Assembly: GCF_039652555.1 (NCBI RefSeq)
Contig: NZ_JBDJAF010000001.1
Location: 806,001-870,000 of the forward strand
Direction: 5' to 3'
Length of the DNA stretch: 64,000 nucleotides
Origin: Parafrigoribacterium mesophilum
GTDB lineage: Bacteria; Actinomycetota; Actinomycetes; Actinomycetales; Microbacteriaceae
In this document: positions 36,333-45,685 of the stretch, in pieces
Numbering within the stretch: position 1 is the stretch's first letter
Layout: each line of letters begins with the position of its first letter
Notes under the pieces: model-generated
What the model saw: the letters and a program-made list of their open reading frames with translations, nothing else
Told to the model about the DNA's origin: nothing
The model's database searches: none
Made by a program: the position numbers and the translations under genes

Positions 36333-36761
36333 TTTGGGTTCCTCTTTTACTCTCTGCGTTTTTACTCTCTGCGTTGTGCTTTCTTCACGATCCGAATGAA
36401 TCGATTATCTATGCAAACGCATTGAAATGTGAAGGTATTCCCAACGCGACATCATGGGATGTCGCTCGGTCATGTGGAGAAGCGGGCACCGCCGAGAAGC
36501 GATCGGCTCGGCCTCGATGAGAATCAACGGTGAGCGACAGAACACGCTCAACCGCCGCGGACCATCCGAGACCTCCGTGGTGCGCACTGCCGCGTAAGGA
36601 TCGCAACGCCTTCTCCAGTAATTTGCGGGGCTATACTCGCGCTTGTCGAGGTCGGCCATCGCTGACCGGGTGCTCGAAAAATGGGCACCAAGCCGAGCCA
36701 CACGGTCGCCGCGAGACATATATACGGAATTTGTCCCGTCACTGTCTTGAAAGGCTTCTGC
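36333..36761. other. 429-bp divergent intergenic region with a 15-bp tandem duplication
   Basis: No convincing gene is present. A perfect tandem duplication TTTTACTCTCTGCGT occupies 36345-36359 and 36360-36374, in the 5' leader of the SDR gene. Promoters for the SDR and the ThDP enzyme must both lie here. Small open frames on either strand lack ribosome-binding sites and family resemblance. Confidence 0.6.
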
Positions 36762-38414
36762 ATGCCCACTGTTTCCGCTCACGTCGCCATCACCCTCGCT
36801 CGCCACGTCAACCATGTCTTCGGCGTGATTGGGAACGGCAACGCCTACTTCCTAGACGCGCTCGAACGCGAGACATCCGCCTCCTACACCGCAGTCAGGC
36901 ACGAGGGCGGCGCAGTCGTCGCGGCCGACGCTTTCCACCGGGCCGGCGGGGGCCTCGCCGCGGCGACCGCCACCTACGGTGCGGGCTTCACCAACACCCT
37001 CACGGCCCTCGCCGAGGCCGTCCAGGCGCGGGTGCCCCTGGTGCTGGTTGTCGGCCACGAGCCGACATCAGGACCCCGACCCTGGGACGTCGACCAGATC
37101 GCCCTCGCCTCGGCGGTCGGCGCGCGCACATACACAGTCGGACGAGCGGATGCAGCGGCGACAACCGTCATCGCCATCGAGCATGCCCTCTCCTACCGGG
37201 TGCCCACGGTTCTCGCGATCCCCTACGACCTAGCTTCCCTCGACGCCGGCACCGTACCGTTTGTCCCCGAGCCGCAGGTAGGCATGCCTCTCACGGCGAC
37301 CGGCGCTTCCGCCACGAGCGCCGTGAGCGAGGCAGCGGCTGCACTTGCAGGCGCCGACCGGCCGTTCCTGCTAGCCGGGCGGGGCGCTTGGCTATCCGGG
37401 GCGGGTGAGGCGCTGGGCGCCCTCGCCGAGGCCGCCGGCGCCATCACCGCGTCAACTGCTCTCGGCCGCGCCATCTTTCCCGATGCCCGCTACGATCTCG
37501 GCGTAACCGGCGGGTTCGGCGCTGAGGCCGCCATGGCACTCATCCACGAGGCCGATGTCGCGGTGGTGTTTGGCGCATCGCTGAACCAGTTCACGATGCG
37601 CTTCGGCGACCTTTTCTCCCCCGGCACACGCGTGATCCAGGTCGATGTCGCGCCAATGGCGACCCATGCCCATGTCGGTGGCTACATCCGCGGCGATGTC
37701 GCCGCCGTGGCCCACGCCCTCGTCGCCGAACTCGACGCTCGAGGGGCAACATCGAGCGGATGGCGCGAGTCGCTGGATCTCTCCACGATCCGCGATCGCG
37801 ACCAGGGCAAGCCCCTTGCAGACGACGGCCGCCTCGACCCACGCTCGGCGGCGGGACGCATCGGCGAACTGCTGCCGCCCGACCGCGTGGTCGTCTCCGA
37901 TGGCGGCCACTTCATCGGCTGGGCGAACATGTACTGGCCGGTCGCGTCGCCCGATCGCATGATGATGATCGGCACCGCATTCCAGTCGATCGGCCTCGGC
38001 TTTCCCAGTGTCGCGGGGGCAGCTATGGCAAAGCCCGAGGCAACGATAGTGCTGACCACCGGTGACGGCGGCGGCCTCATGGCGCTGGCCGACCTAGAGA
38101 CAGCGGTGCGGGTCGCGGGCGGACGCGGGCTCGCCGTGGTCTGGAACGACGCTGGCTATAGCGCCGAGGTCACCTTGTACGGACTGAAAGGCCTCGCTGA
38201 CGGGCCAATGCGCATTCCCGAGGTGAATTTCGCGGCGCTCGCCACTTCCGTCGGTGCCGAAGGTGTCATCGTGCGGGAGCTTGCCGACTTAGATGCGCTC
38301 GCCGAGTGGGCTAACCGTCCCGCCGCCGAACGTCCGTTCCTGCTGCTGGATCTGCGCGTCTCGGAAAGCGTCATCGCACCGTATCAGCACGAGATCATCC
38401 GCGTGAATAGCTGA
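36762..38414 (+). CDS. Thiamine diphosphate-dependent enzyme, acetolactate synthase/decarboxylase-like
   Basis: The 550-residue protein has the three-domain layout of this superfamily: a Pyr domain with the catalytic Glu48 (VRHEGGAVVAAD), a middle Rossmann-like domain, and a PP domain with the ThDP-binding GDGGG near 434 ending at the Asn of VVWNDAGY. FAD-binding residues of true acetolactate synthase cannot be confirmed, and no small subunit is nearby, so a 2-oxoacid decarboxylase or lyase is as likely. The ATG at 36762 has GAAAGG eight bases upstream. It opens the catabolic region. Confidence 0.82.
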   Translation: MPTVSAHVAITLARHVNHVFGVIGNGNAYFLDALERETSASYTAVRHEGGAVVAADAFHRAGGGLAAATATYGAGFTNTLTALAEAVQARVPLVLVVGHEPTSGPRPWDVDQIALASAVGARTYTVGRADAAATTVIAIEHALSYRVPTVLAIPYDLASLDAGTVPFVPEPQVGMPLTATGASATSAVSEAAAALAGADRPFLLAGRGAWLSGAGEALGALAEAAGAITASTALGRAIFPDARYDLGVTGGFGAEAAMALIHEADVAVVFGASLNQFTMRFGDLFSPGTRVIQVDVAPMATHAHVGGYIRGDVAAVAHALVAELDARGATSSGWRESLDLSTIRDRDQGKPLADDGRLDPRSAAGRIGELLPPDRVVVSDGGHFIGWANMYWPVASPDRMMMIGTAFQSIGLGFPSVAGAAMAKPEATIVLTTGDGGGLMALADLETAVRVAGGRGLAVVWNDAGYSAEVTLYGLKGLADGPMRIPEVNFAALATSVGAEGVIVRELADLDALAEWANRPAAERPFLLLDLRVSESVIAPYQHEIIRVNS

Positions 38415-38620
38415 CGCCGGAACGGGCGTCGGCGAGTACCCTCCGGGATAGCCGCTTCACTCGACGCGCTCGTCGACGAGGAGCCTGCTCGTGGCACTGT
38501 GGGATCAGTTCGCCGGTTTGGGTCGCTCGCGCGGCGCCTGATCGACACGACCAATCAGCGATCTGCGGGCATATGGCGGGTGATATCCGATGGAGGGGCG
38601 CGCCGCGCATCGCTCGCTCC

Positions 38621-39607
38621 TCAATCGGATGGCAGGACTACAGGAACGGTGCGGATGCTGCGCGGCCCGTCCGACGTGGCTTGATTCGAAACGACATCGT
38701 CGCGGCTGTAACCTCCGAGTTTCTCGACCGCGAAGTCAAGCAGGGCGACGGCGCGCGATGTGAGGATCATGTCCTCGGGCCAGATCGCCACGACATGGGC
38801 GGACGTTGCGGGTGGGTCGAGAGGTCGAACAGCGATCGGCCGACCCTCGATGCTCACCGGCAGCACGTTGGGCCGCGACATGAGCAGCCCGTAGCCAGCA
38901 CCGCGACCCACGAGCGCCTCGACGAGAATCACCTGAGTGACCCGAGCGTCAATCCTCGGCTTGAGGCCCCGCGCGGCGAATGCCTCGACTGTGTATGTGA
39001 GGATGTTCGGCAAATCGTAGTGGATGAGTGGCTCGTCGGCGAGATCGGCAAGGTCCACCGTGCCGCTAGCGGCAAGCGGATGGTCCGGATGCAAGTGCGC
39101 TTCAAGCTGGGCCGCGTAAATTTCGCGGCGCTGGTAGCCCTCGGGCAGGAACATATCGTATACGAAGACAACATCAAGGCGACCTGCCTGAAGTGCTGGG
39201 AATAAGTCTTCGTTGGTGCCAACCATGGTCTCGAGGTCCACTCCGGCGTGTCTCTGTGAGAAGCCTTCGAGCAGCTCCGGCACAACGCTCGACGCAAAGC
39301 TCGCAAAGCAGCCGAACCTCACGGGGCCCCGCAACTCCTCTCCCGCGCGAGCGTCCAGGACGAGCTCACGGGTGTCCGCAATGATTCGTCGGGCCCGCCG
39401 TGCAAAATGTTGGCCTGCTGGAGTCAGTGCCAGACCCCGTGCCTTGCGACGAACGCACAGCTGTTCTCCGACAGTTTTCTCGAGCCCCGTGACTGCCTGA
39501 GACAGCGCCGATTCAGAGATGTACAGGTGTGCCGCCGCTGCACTGAGCGTTGTGAAATCTGGCAGGGCAGCGAACAGTTCGAGTTGCCTCAGGCTCACAT
39601 CAGCCAT
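38621..39607 (-). CDS. LysR family transcriptional regulator
   Basis: The 328-residue protein has the N-terminal winged helix-turn-helix (LRQLELFAALPDFTTLSAAA and following) and a C-terminal effector domain. It is convergent with the ThDP-enzyme gene and divergent from the monooxygenase side, where its operator would be expected between 39608 and 40034. It likely controls one of these neighbours; the inducer is unknown. Confidence 0.9.
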   Translation of the reverse strand: MADVSLRQLELFAALPDFTTLSAAAAHLYISESALSQAVTGLEKTVGEQLCVRRKARGLALTPAGQHFARRARRIIADTRELVLDARAGEELRGPVRFGCFASFASSVVPELLEGFSQRHAGVDLETMVGTNEDLFPALQAGRLDVVFVYDMFLPEGYQRREIYAAQLEAHLHPDHPLAASGTVDLADLADEPLIHYDLPNILTYTVEAFAARGLKPRIDARVTQVILVEALVGRGAGYGLLMSRPNVLPVSIEGRPIAVRPLDPPATSAHVVAIWPEDMILTSRAVALLDFAVEKLGGYSRDDVVSNQATSDGPRSIRTVPVVLPSD

Positions 39608-39721
39608 GCTTCACCTCAGTGTCTACAAAGCCTACTTAAGAAACACAGAACTACATTGGAGTACTTCTGAACTTTACCTTAAACATGGCCCACCTCATGA
39701 TGGAAGCCAAGACCCGCGCTC

Positions 39722-40002
39722 GTGACAAGGACAACGTTGACCTCGACAGCCGCTAACCGCACCATCCCATCGCACAATCACCACCCAACAGTGTCGGGTT
39801 GCACGGGCGACTCTCATCGGCACCACGATCGAGTGGCACGACTTTCTTCCTCGCGGCCGCTCTCGTTGACCCGGCCGCGACGCTGTGCTTGGGTGACCCC
39901 CGCGGCACCCCGCTCGGCGCGGAACACCCGGCCGAGCAGGCAATTGACGCCAGGGTGTCCGGCTCAGGGAGCCTCCGCAGGGACATCACAGCGAACCGTT
40001 AG
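39722..40002 (+). pseudogene. Degraded MFS (metabolite:H+ symporter type) transporter remnant
   Basis: Reading across frames gives VARATLIGTTIEWHDF then FFLAAALVD, which resembles the first transmembrane region of MHS-type major facilitator transporters (typically SLIGTTIEWYDFF). The match is split over at least two reading frames with a shift near 39843, and nothing like the remaining 400 residues follows. The rest of the 427-bp gap 39608-40034 shows no other gene. It is probably a decayed uptake gene of the catabolic cluster. Confidence 0.45.
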
Positions 40003-40034
40003 TGCAAGTGCTGCGCAAGATAGAAGGAGGAGCG

Positions 40035-41246
40035 ATGGTAGATAAATCCACCAGGATAGCGGTCATCGGCGGGGGGATGGGCGGGCTCATGGCCGCGATT
40101 GCGCTGACGAGAATCGCCGGTGTCCAGGTCACGGTGTTTGAGCAGGCAAGAGTGCTGGGCGACGTGGGCGCGGGCGTCACTGTCGCCCCGAACGGCGCGC
40201 GCGTTCTCGACAAGCTCGGCATCCTCGAACCGGTCAAGCGCACAGGCGCGACCCCGGACGGACACGGCGTCTATCAGGACGCCATGGGCAATCTCGTGGC
40301 CGAAGCAGCGTGGGAAGACTCAGCGAAGCAGTATCAAAATATCGGCATGTACAGGCCCGACCTGGTCAACGTCCTTGCTTCGGAGGTCGCGGCCGACACG
40401 ATCCGCCTTGGCCATCGGCTCACGTCGATTCACCCGCTGGATAAGGGGGTCCGGGTGGAATTCGAGAACGGCGTACAGGACAAGTTCGATGCGGTGGTGG
40501 GCGCAGACGGCATCCACTCGGTGGTGCGTGATTCGTTGATGCAACCCCCGGACCCGATCTACTCCGGATTCGTTGCATATCGTGGAGTACTCGACGCGAC
40601 GCTCCTCCCCAAAGACTGGCCCATGATCAGTCAGGTATGGATGGGCGAGGGAAAGCACTTCATGTGCTACCCACTTCAGCAGCGCAAGCTGTTCAACTAC
40701 ATCGGCTTCGTACCGAGCGACAGACCGCTCAAGGAATCCTGGTCAGCTCCGGGGGACAAAAACGAACTCGCCGCCGAGTTTGAGGGTGAAAAGTGGGCAC
40801 CGGAGCTACGCCATTTCATCCAACTCATCGACAAGACCTTCTGGTGGGGCCTCTACGACCACGAGCCCCTCACCAACTGGTCGCGAGGGCATGTGACGTT
40901 GCTCGGCGACGCAGCACACACCATGCTTCCGCACGCAGGCCAGGGTGTGAACCAGGCAATCGAAGACAGCATTACCCTTGCCTTCTTTCTCAGGGAGACC
41001 GAAGCCGTCGACGACATCGCGGAAGCCTTCAAACGCTATACCGCCGTTCGCATGCAACGCACGGCAATTCTGCAGAACAGCTCCCGCAGAAGCGGCTCCC
41101 AGTTCGACGCACAGAATGAATTCGAGGACATCAGGAAGCGTGATGCTGACTTGCGCGCAGGACGCGATTTCCGCCGAAGTGTGCTCTTCGATTTCGACGC
41201 GGTGGCAACCGCCGAACGGGCACTCAAACGATTCAGGAGGATCTAG
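40035..41246 (+). CDS. FAD-dependent aromatic monooxygenase (salicylate hydroxylase-like)
   Basis: The 403-residue class A flavoprotein monooxygenase has the dinucleotide motif IGGGMGG (11-17), the DG motif VGADGIHSVVRD near 157, and the GD motif LLGDAAHTMLPHAGQG near 288. It should hydroxylate an aromatic or similar ring using NAD(P)H. The ATG at 40035 has a perfect AGGAGG upstream. It is followed after 5 bp by an F420/NADP-reductase-like gene, so the two are probably co-transcribed. Confidence 0.88.
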   Translation: MVDKSTRIAVIGGGMGGLMAAIALTRIAGVQVTVFEQARVLGDVGAGVTVAPNGARVLDKLGILEPVKRTGATPDGHGVYQDAMGNLVAEAAWEDSAKQYQNIGMYRPDLVNVLASEVAADTIRLGHRLTSIHPLDKGVRVEFENGVQDKFDAVVGADGIHSVVRDSLMQPPDPIYSGFVAYRGVLDATLLPKDWPMISQVWMGEGKHFMCYPLQQRKLFNYIGFVPSDRPLKESWSAPGDKNELAAEFEGEKWAPELRHFIQLIDKTFWWGLYDHEPLTNWSRGHVTLLGDAAHTMLPHAGQGVNQAIEDSITLAFFLRETEAVDDIAEAFKRYTAVRMQRTAILQNSSRRSGSQFDAQNEFEDIRKRDADLRAGRDFRRSVLFDFDAVATAERALKRFRRI

Positions 41247-41251
41247 TTCAC

Positions 41252-41875
41252 ATGACATCGATCAGCATCATTGGCTCCGGCAAGATGGGCTCGGCAATTG
41301 CCGAAGTATCGGCGCGAGCCGGAGCGAGTATCCAAATCATCAGGCGCAGGGCGGGGGCTGGCTCGTCCCCGGAGCGTTCGGATGCGAAGTATGGCGTGGT
41401 CGGCGATGAGCTTACAGGCGACATCGTTGTCCTAGCAGTTCCATATGCGGCGTACCCGGACCTACTCGACCACTATCGGGATCGACTCAGCGGCAAGGTC
41501 ATCATCGACATCAGCAACCCCATCGATTTCACCACATACGATGAACTTCTGGTCCCGGCAGACTCCTCCGCCGCAGTCGAACTCGCCAAGCGCCTCCCTG
41601 TAGGCGCGACCGTCCTGAAGGCGTTCAACGTCAATCTCGGTGACACGCTCAGCTCCGGCACCAATGGCACAACGCGCACGACGGTTCTGTTCGCCGGAGA
41701 CGATCCAGAAGCGAAAATCGCACTCACCGCCCTCATCGAGGCGGCAGGACTCCGGGCGGTCGACGCTGGCCCTCTTTCACGGGCGAGGGAGCTTGAGTCA
41801 CTGGGCTTTCTTCAGATCATATTGGCAGCGATTGGGAAGACGCGCTATGAGTCAGGATTCGCTTTGCTGCCGTGA
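41252..41875 (+). CDS. NADPH-dependent F420 reductase-like protein
   Basis: The 207-residue Rossmann protein begins MTSISIIGSGKMGSAIAE and carries the NADP-type domain found in F420H2:NADP oxidoreductases (FNO), with AVPYAAYPDLL and KAFNVN segments. It could pass electrons between F420H2 and NADP, which would tie it to fgd and the F420 genes 25 kb away. Many actinobacterial homologues have unproven substrates, so a general NADP-dependent dehydrogenase role cannot be excluded. Confidence 0.75.
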   Translation: MTSISIIGSGKMGSAIAEVSARAGASIQIIRRRAGAGSSPERSDAKYGVVGDELTGDIVVLAVPYAAYPDLLDHYRDRLSGKVIIDISNPIDFTTYDELLVPADSSAAVELAKRLPVGATVLKAFNVNLGDTLSSGTNGTTRTTVLFAGDDPEAKIALTALIEAAGLRAVDAGPLSRARELESLGFLQIILAAIGKTRYESGFALLP

Positions 41876-41899
41876 GCGCCAGCAGCTGTATCTCGGTGA

Positions 41900-42022
41900 T
41901 CGGCATCGGAGGGGCTGTCTCGGGACTACAACTATCCAGCGAAGGATGAACTGAAGAACCAGATTTGGGAATTCATCGAAGCGAAGAAGGAGGTCCGCAA
42001 CTCGTTAATCTCCATGGCATAG
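41900..42022 (+). other. Short open fragment without a start codon
   Basis: Between the FNO-like gene and livK an open frame of 40 codons reads protein-like sequence (DYNYPAKDELKNQIWEFIEA) and ends in TAG at 42020. There is no start codon, and a stop lies just upstream. It looks like the 3' end of a lost gene. I do not recognise the family. Confidence 0.3.
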
Positions 42023-42073
42023 CGCACGACGAAGAAGTCCAATGTTGATCACTAAGTAAAAGAGGAACAGTTC

Positions 42074-43273
42074 ATGAGAAAACGAGCCAGGCTCGGTGCG
42101 TTGTCGATCGCACTTGGGGCGTCTTTAGTGTTGGCAGCGTGTAGCGCGCAGGCAACATCACCAGGAAGTTCACCCGGAACGTCGTCCGGCAATGACCACT
42201 CGGAAATCACCATCGGCGTGATGACCTCACTCACCGGCGGATACAGCGTGCTCGGCGGCTTCGTCAAGAACACGATCGCCCTATTCGCCGAGCAGGCCAA
42301 CGCTGCGGGCGGCATTGACGGACACAAGGTCAACGTGGAATACGTCGATGACCACACCGATCCAACCCAGGCGGTGACGGCGCTGCGCACCTTGCTGGCG
42401 AAGAAGCCGGTTGCCATTGTCGGCCCGATTCTGAGTTCGTCGTGCGGCGCCATCTTGGACGCCGTCGACCAGGCCAAGATCCCGATGATCACCACGTGCG
42501 CGACCGACTCCCAGGTCGAGCCGATCCACAAGTACACCTTCATGGCTACCCTGCCCACCCCTGGAATGGCCGAAGCACTGACGGACTATTTTAAGAGCAT
42601 CAATAAGGAAAAGGTCGGGCTGCTTTATGACTCGGCTGACTTCGGTCAGTCTGGCTTCAAGGCGCTGAAGAAGCTAGGCACGGCAAACATCGTCGAGAGC
42701 GCGTCGTACCAAACGTCGTCCACGACTTTCCTGCCCCAGTTGACCAGCATCACGAAGAGTGATGCCGATGCCTTCGTCGTCTGGGGAGCCGGCCCGCCAC
42801 TCGTGACGATTGCGAAGGAGTACTCGCAGCTCGGCTCGGATGTTCCCATCGCCTTCCCCGGATCGGCAGCAACACCGCTGTTCCTCGGTCCGGCCGGTGC
42901 GGCCGCGAACGGAGCGGTGATGGATTCGAGCATTGCAAACGTGATCGATCAGGTTCCGGACACCAACCCGAGCAAGGCCATCGTTCAAAAATTGGCGAAA
43001 GACTATAAGGCCAAGTACAAGTCGGATATGTCGCAGTTCACGGCTGATTCGTGTGGTGCCTGGTCGGTCATTGCCAACGGGATCAAGCTCGGTGGCACGG
43101 ATCCGGTCAAGATCCGCGATGCTATCGAAAGCAACCCGACGGTCGGTTGCCATGGTACTTACAAGTACTCGGCCACGGACCATCGTGGGCTCACCGCGGC
43201 GGACGTCTGGGTTGTCACCGATCAGGACGGCAAACTGACGGCGACCGATTACAGCATCAACAAGGCGAAGTAG
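42074..43273 (+). CDS. livK: Branched-chain-amino-acid-type ABC transporter substrate-binding lipoprotein
   Basis: The 399-residue protein has a signal peptide and lipobox LAAC (Cys23), a Ser/Gly/Thr-rich linker, then a type I periplasmic binding fold (ITIGVMTSLTGGYSVLGG). It is the receptor of the livKGFHM transporter encoded directly after it. Such systems import branched-chain amino acids but often also aromatic acids and other organic acids. The neighbouring monooxygenase, GlcD and 2-oxoacid dehydrogenase genes favour a catabolic organic acid here. Confidence 0.9.
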   Translation: MRKRARLGALSIALGASLVLAACSAQATSPGSSPGTSSGNDHSEITIGVMTSLTGGYSVLGGFVKNTIALFAEQANAAGGIDGHKVNVEYVDDHTDPTQAVTALRTLLAKKPVAIVGPILSSSCGAILDAVDQAKIPMITTCATDSQVEPIHKYTFMATLPTPGMAEALTDYFKSINKEKVGLLYDSADFGQSGFKALKKLGTANIVESASYQTSSTTFLPQLTSITKSDADAFVVWGAGPPLVTIAKEYSQLGSDVPIAFPGSAATPLFLGPAGAAANGAVMDSSIANVIDQVPDTNPSKAIVQKLAKDYKAKYKSDMSQFTADSCGAWSVIANGIKLGGTDPVKIRDAIESNPTVGCHGTYKYSATDHRGLTAADVWVVTDQDGKLTATDYSINKAK

Positions 43274-43278
43274 CGCCT

Positions 43279-44073
43279 GTGTCCAGCGATCAAGGCACGG
43301 AGCGTCGCACCTCGGTACTGAGGATTGAAGGTCTGACCCGGTCGTTCGCCGGTGTCGTCGCAGTGGACGGAGTCTCACTCGAGGTCACGGCGGGCAGCCT
43401 GGTTGGGATCCTGGGACCCAACGGTGCCGGAAAGTCGACGCTGTTTCATCTGATCGCTGGACATCTGCGTCCGGACGGAGGTCGGGTTTTCATCGGAAAT
43501 CGCGATGTGACCCGCCTCCGTCCGTATCAACGCGCCGCCCTGGGAGTCGGTCTGGTCTTCCAGAAGCCGCGCCTGTTCGAGGGGATGACCGTCTTGCAGA
43601 ACGTCATGGCAGGACGGTATCTGAAAGGCAATGCTGGGATGTTCGCATCCGCGTTGCGGTTGCCCCTGCATCTCCGTGACGAGGCGAACGCCGAGCGGGC
43701 GAGCCGGGAACAGCTCGCGAGGTTCGGCGTCGCCGACCATTACACCGATGATATTGTCGACGGCTTGCCGTTCGGGGTGCAGCGCCGGGTTGCCGTCGCC
43801 CAGGCGTTGGGGGTTGCCAGCAGTGTTCTGCTCCTCGACGAGCCCGCCGCCGGCCTGACGGGCAGCGAACGGGGCGAACTTGCCGGGTCGATTGCGGCGC
43901 TGAAGACTGAGGGAATGTCTGTTCTTCTGATCGAACATGATGTACGGTTCGTGGCGAGCATTGCGGACTCTCTGCTGGTGCTCGATCGCGGGTGTGTCAT
44001 CGCCAAAGGCCCGGTGAGCGATGTTCTCGCAGACCCCAAGGTCATCGAGGCTTATAGCGGAGTCGGTGTCTGA
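43279..44073 (+). CDS. livG: Branched-chain-type ABC transporter ATP-binding protein LivG
   Basis: The 264-residue ATPase has Walker A GPNGAGKST (46-54), the LivG-type signature DGLPFGVQRRVAVAQAL in place of LSGG, and Walker B VLLLDEPAAGL. The GTG at 43279 lies 5 bases after the livK stop; the long upstream frame overlaps livK and is not coding. It pairs with LivF on the LivHM permease. Confidence 0.93.
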   Translation: MSSDQGTERRTSVLRIEGLTRSFAGVVAVDGVSLEVTAGSLVGILGPNGAGKSTLFHLIAGHLRPDGGRVFIGNRDVTRLRPYQRAALGVGLVFQKPRLFEGMTVLQNVMAGRYLKGNAGMFASALRLPLHLRDEANAERASREQLARFGVADHYTDDIVDGLPFGVQRRVAVAQALGVASSVLLLDEPAAGLTGSERGELAGSIAALKTEGMSVLLIEHDVRFVASIADSLLVLDRGCVIAKGPVSDVLADPKVIEAYSGVGV

Positions 44074-44828
44074 TGCTGAACGTCGAGAATGTTGTGGTTC
44101 GGTACGGGGCGCTGGAGGCGCTCCATGGTGTCAGCATCGATGTACCCTCAGGGGAGTTTGTGGCAATTCTCGGCAGAAACGGCGCGGGGAAGAGCTCGCT
44201 CGTCGGTGCCATCTCGGGGATGTTGCCATTGTCCGCCGGCTCGGTGCGCCACGACGGGGAAAGGATCGACGGCCGCGGTCCGACCCACGTGGTGCGCGAC
44301 GGCATCGCAGTGGTCCCCGAGGGTCGCCAGCTTTTCGGCACGCTCACCGTGTCGGACAATCTGCGGCTCGGCGCCTATGGGAAGACGGCCCTTGGCCTGG
44401 GCGGCTTCGTGCGCTCCTTGCTCCCGAAGCAACCCGCGGTCGAGGCTTCCGTCATCCGAGTCTTGGACCTGCTTCCGGAGTTGAAGGAACTGCTCGCACG
44501 GGAAGCGGGAACGTTGTCCGGCGGCCAGCAGCAGATGGTTGCGGTCGGGCGGGCGCTGATGGCGGATCCGAGCGTGTTGCTGGTCGACGAACTCTCCCTT
44601 GGACTGGCACCGATAGTTGTACACCGACTCTTGGAACACTTGGAGTCGCTGAATGAGAAAGGGATGAGCATCGTACTCATTGAGCAAAACATCACCTTGG
44701 CCCTGCGCGCCTCGAGGACCGCTTACGTGCTTGAGGGCGGTGTCGTACGGTTCTACGGTCCGAGCGCGGAGTTGGCCCGTGACGGCAAAGTCCTGACCGC
44801 CTATCTCGGCGTCGAGGCAGCCGCATGA
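44073..44828 (+). CDS. livF: Branched-chain-type ABC transporter ATP-binding protein LivF
   Basis: The 251-residue ATPase has Walker A GRNGAGKSS near 36, LSGGQQQMVAVGRAL and Walker B VLLVDELSLGL, all typical of LivF. Its ATG shares a base with the livG stop (TGATG), and its stop overlaps the livH start (ATGA), giving a tightly coupled cluster. Confidence 0.93.
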   Translation: MLNVENVVVRYGALEALHGVSIDVPSGEFVAILGRNGAGKSSLVGAISGMLPLSAGSVRHDGERIDGRGPTHVVRDGIAVVPEGRQLFGTLTVSDNLRLGAYGKTALGLGGFVRSLLPKQPAVEASVIRVLDLLPELKELLAREAGTLSGGQQQMVAVGRALMADPSVLLVDELSLGLAPIVVHRLLEHLESLNEKGMSIVLIEQNITLALRASRTAYVLEGGVVRFYGPSAELARDGKVLTAYLGVEAAA

Positions 44829-45685
44829 TCAGCGGCCTGTTGCAATCGCTCTTCACCGGGCTGGCGCTCGGCGCACTGTATTCCATCGTCGGAATCGGCT
44901 TCGTGATCATCTATCGCGTCACGGGAGTTGCAAATCTGACTCAAGGCGCACTGGTCGCACTCGGGGCCTACGTCATGTCCAGCGTGACCGGAATCCTGCC
45001 GTGGGGAGCGGCCATCCTGGTCAGCTTACTGGTCACGGCCGTCGCGGCCGCTCTCGTCGGATTCGTGGTGCTGACGGGCCGTGCCTTGGGACACCACGCG
45101 CCTCTGATCATGACACTCGGGCTGGCGATCGCGTTCCAAGGCGTCTTCATTTTGCTCTGGGGCGACCTCCCGGTTTCGTACCCGCCGCTGATGTCCAAGG
45201 CGTTCAAGGTGGGCGGTGCCTTTGTGTTGCCTCAGCAGCTTCTCCTGCTTGGCGTTGTCCTGGTCTTGTTCATCCTTCTGCAATTGTTTTTCTCGAAGTC
45301 GTATCTCGGGAAGGCGCTCACGGCGGCATCCCTGAACCCGCACGCCGCACAACTCGTCGGAGTGGAACTCCTCAAGATGGGCACGATCGCATTCGCCGTC
45401 TCCGGCGCGGTCGCGGGCCTGGCGGGAGCGATATTCGGCGCGTTGGTACCGATGACGCCCGAAGCTCACATTGCGATCGCGATACCCGGGTTCGCAGCCG
45501 CGGTCATCGGCAACATGCATTCGCCCATCGGCGCCATGATCGGTGGACTCCTGCTCGGGCAGGTGACGAGTGCCGTTGCCGTTTTCGGGCTTCCGGAATA
45601 CCAGCAGGTGGCTGCGCTCGGGGTCCTTATCCTCGTGCTACTTGTGAGAGCTGCGCTCGTGCGACGCGGAGGTGAACTCGCGTGA
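44825..45685 (+). CDS. livH: Branched-chain-type ABC transporter permease LivH
   Basis: The 286-residue membrane protein has about eight hydrophobic segments and the family opening LALGALYSIVGIGFVIIYR, with the cytoplasmic loop GKALTAASLNPHAAQLVGV that contacts the ATPases. It overlaps livF by 4 bp and livM by 4 bp. Confidence 0.92.
   Translation: MISGLLQSLFTGLALGALYSIVGIGFVIIYRVTGVANLTQGALVALGAYVMSSVTGILPWGAAILVSLLVTAVAAALVGFVVLTGRALGHHAPLIMTLGLAIAFQGVFILLWGDLPVSYPPLMSKAFKVGGAFVLPQQLLLLGVVLVLFILLQLFFSKSYLGKALTAASLNPHAAQLVGVELLKMGTIAFAVSGAVAGLAGAIFGALVPMTPEAHIAIAIPGFAAAVIGNMHSPIGAMIGGLLLGQVTSAVAVFGLPEYQQVAALGVLILVLLVRAALVRRGGELA

Noticed and set aside
36762..38414. Anabolic acetolactate synthase (ilvB)
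   Set aside because: No regulatory subunit (ilvN) or ilvC is adjacent and the context is catabolic, so only a ThDP-enzyme call is supported.
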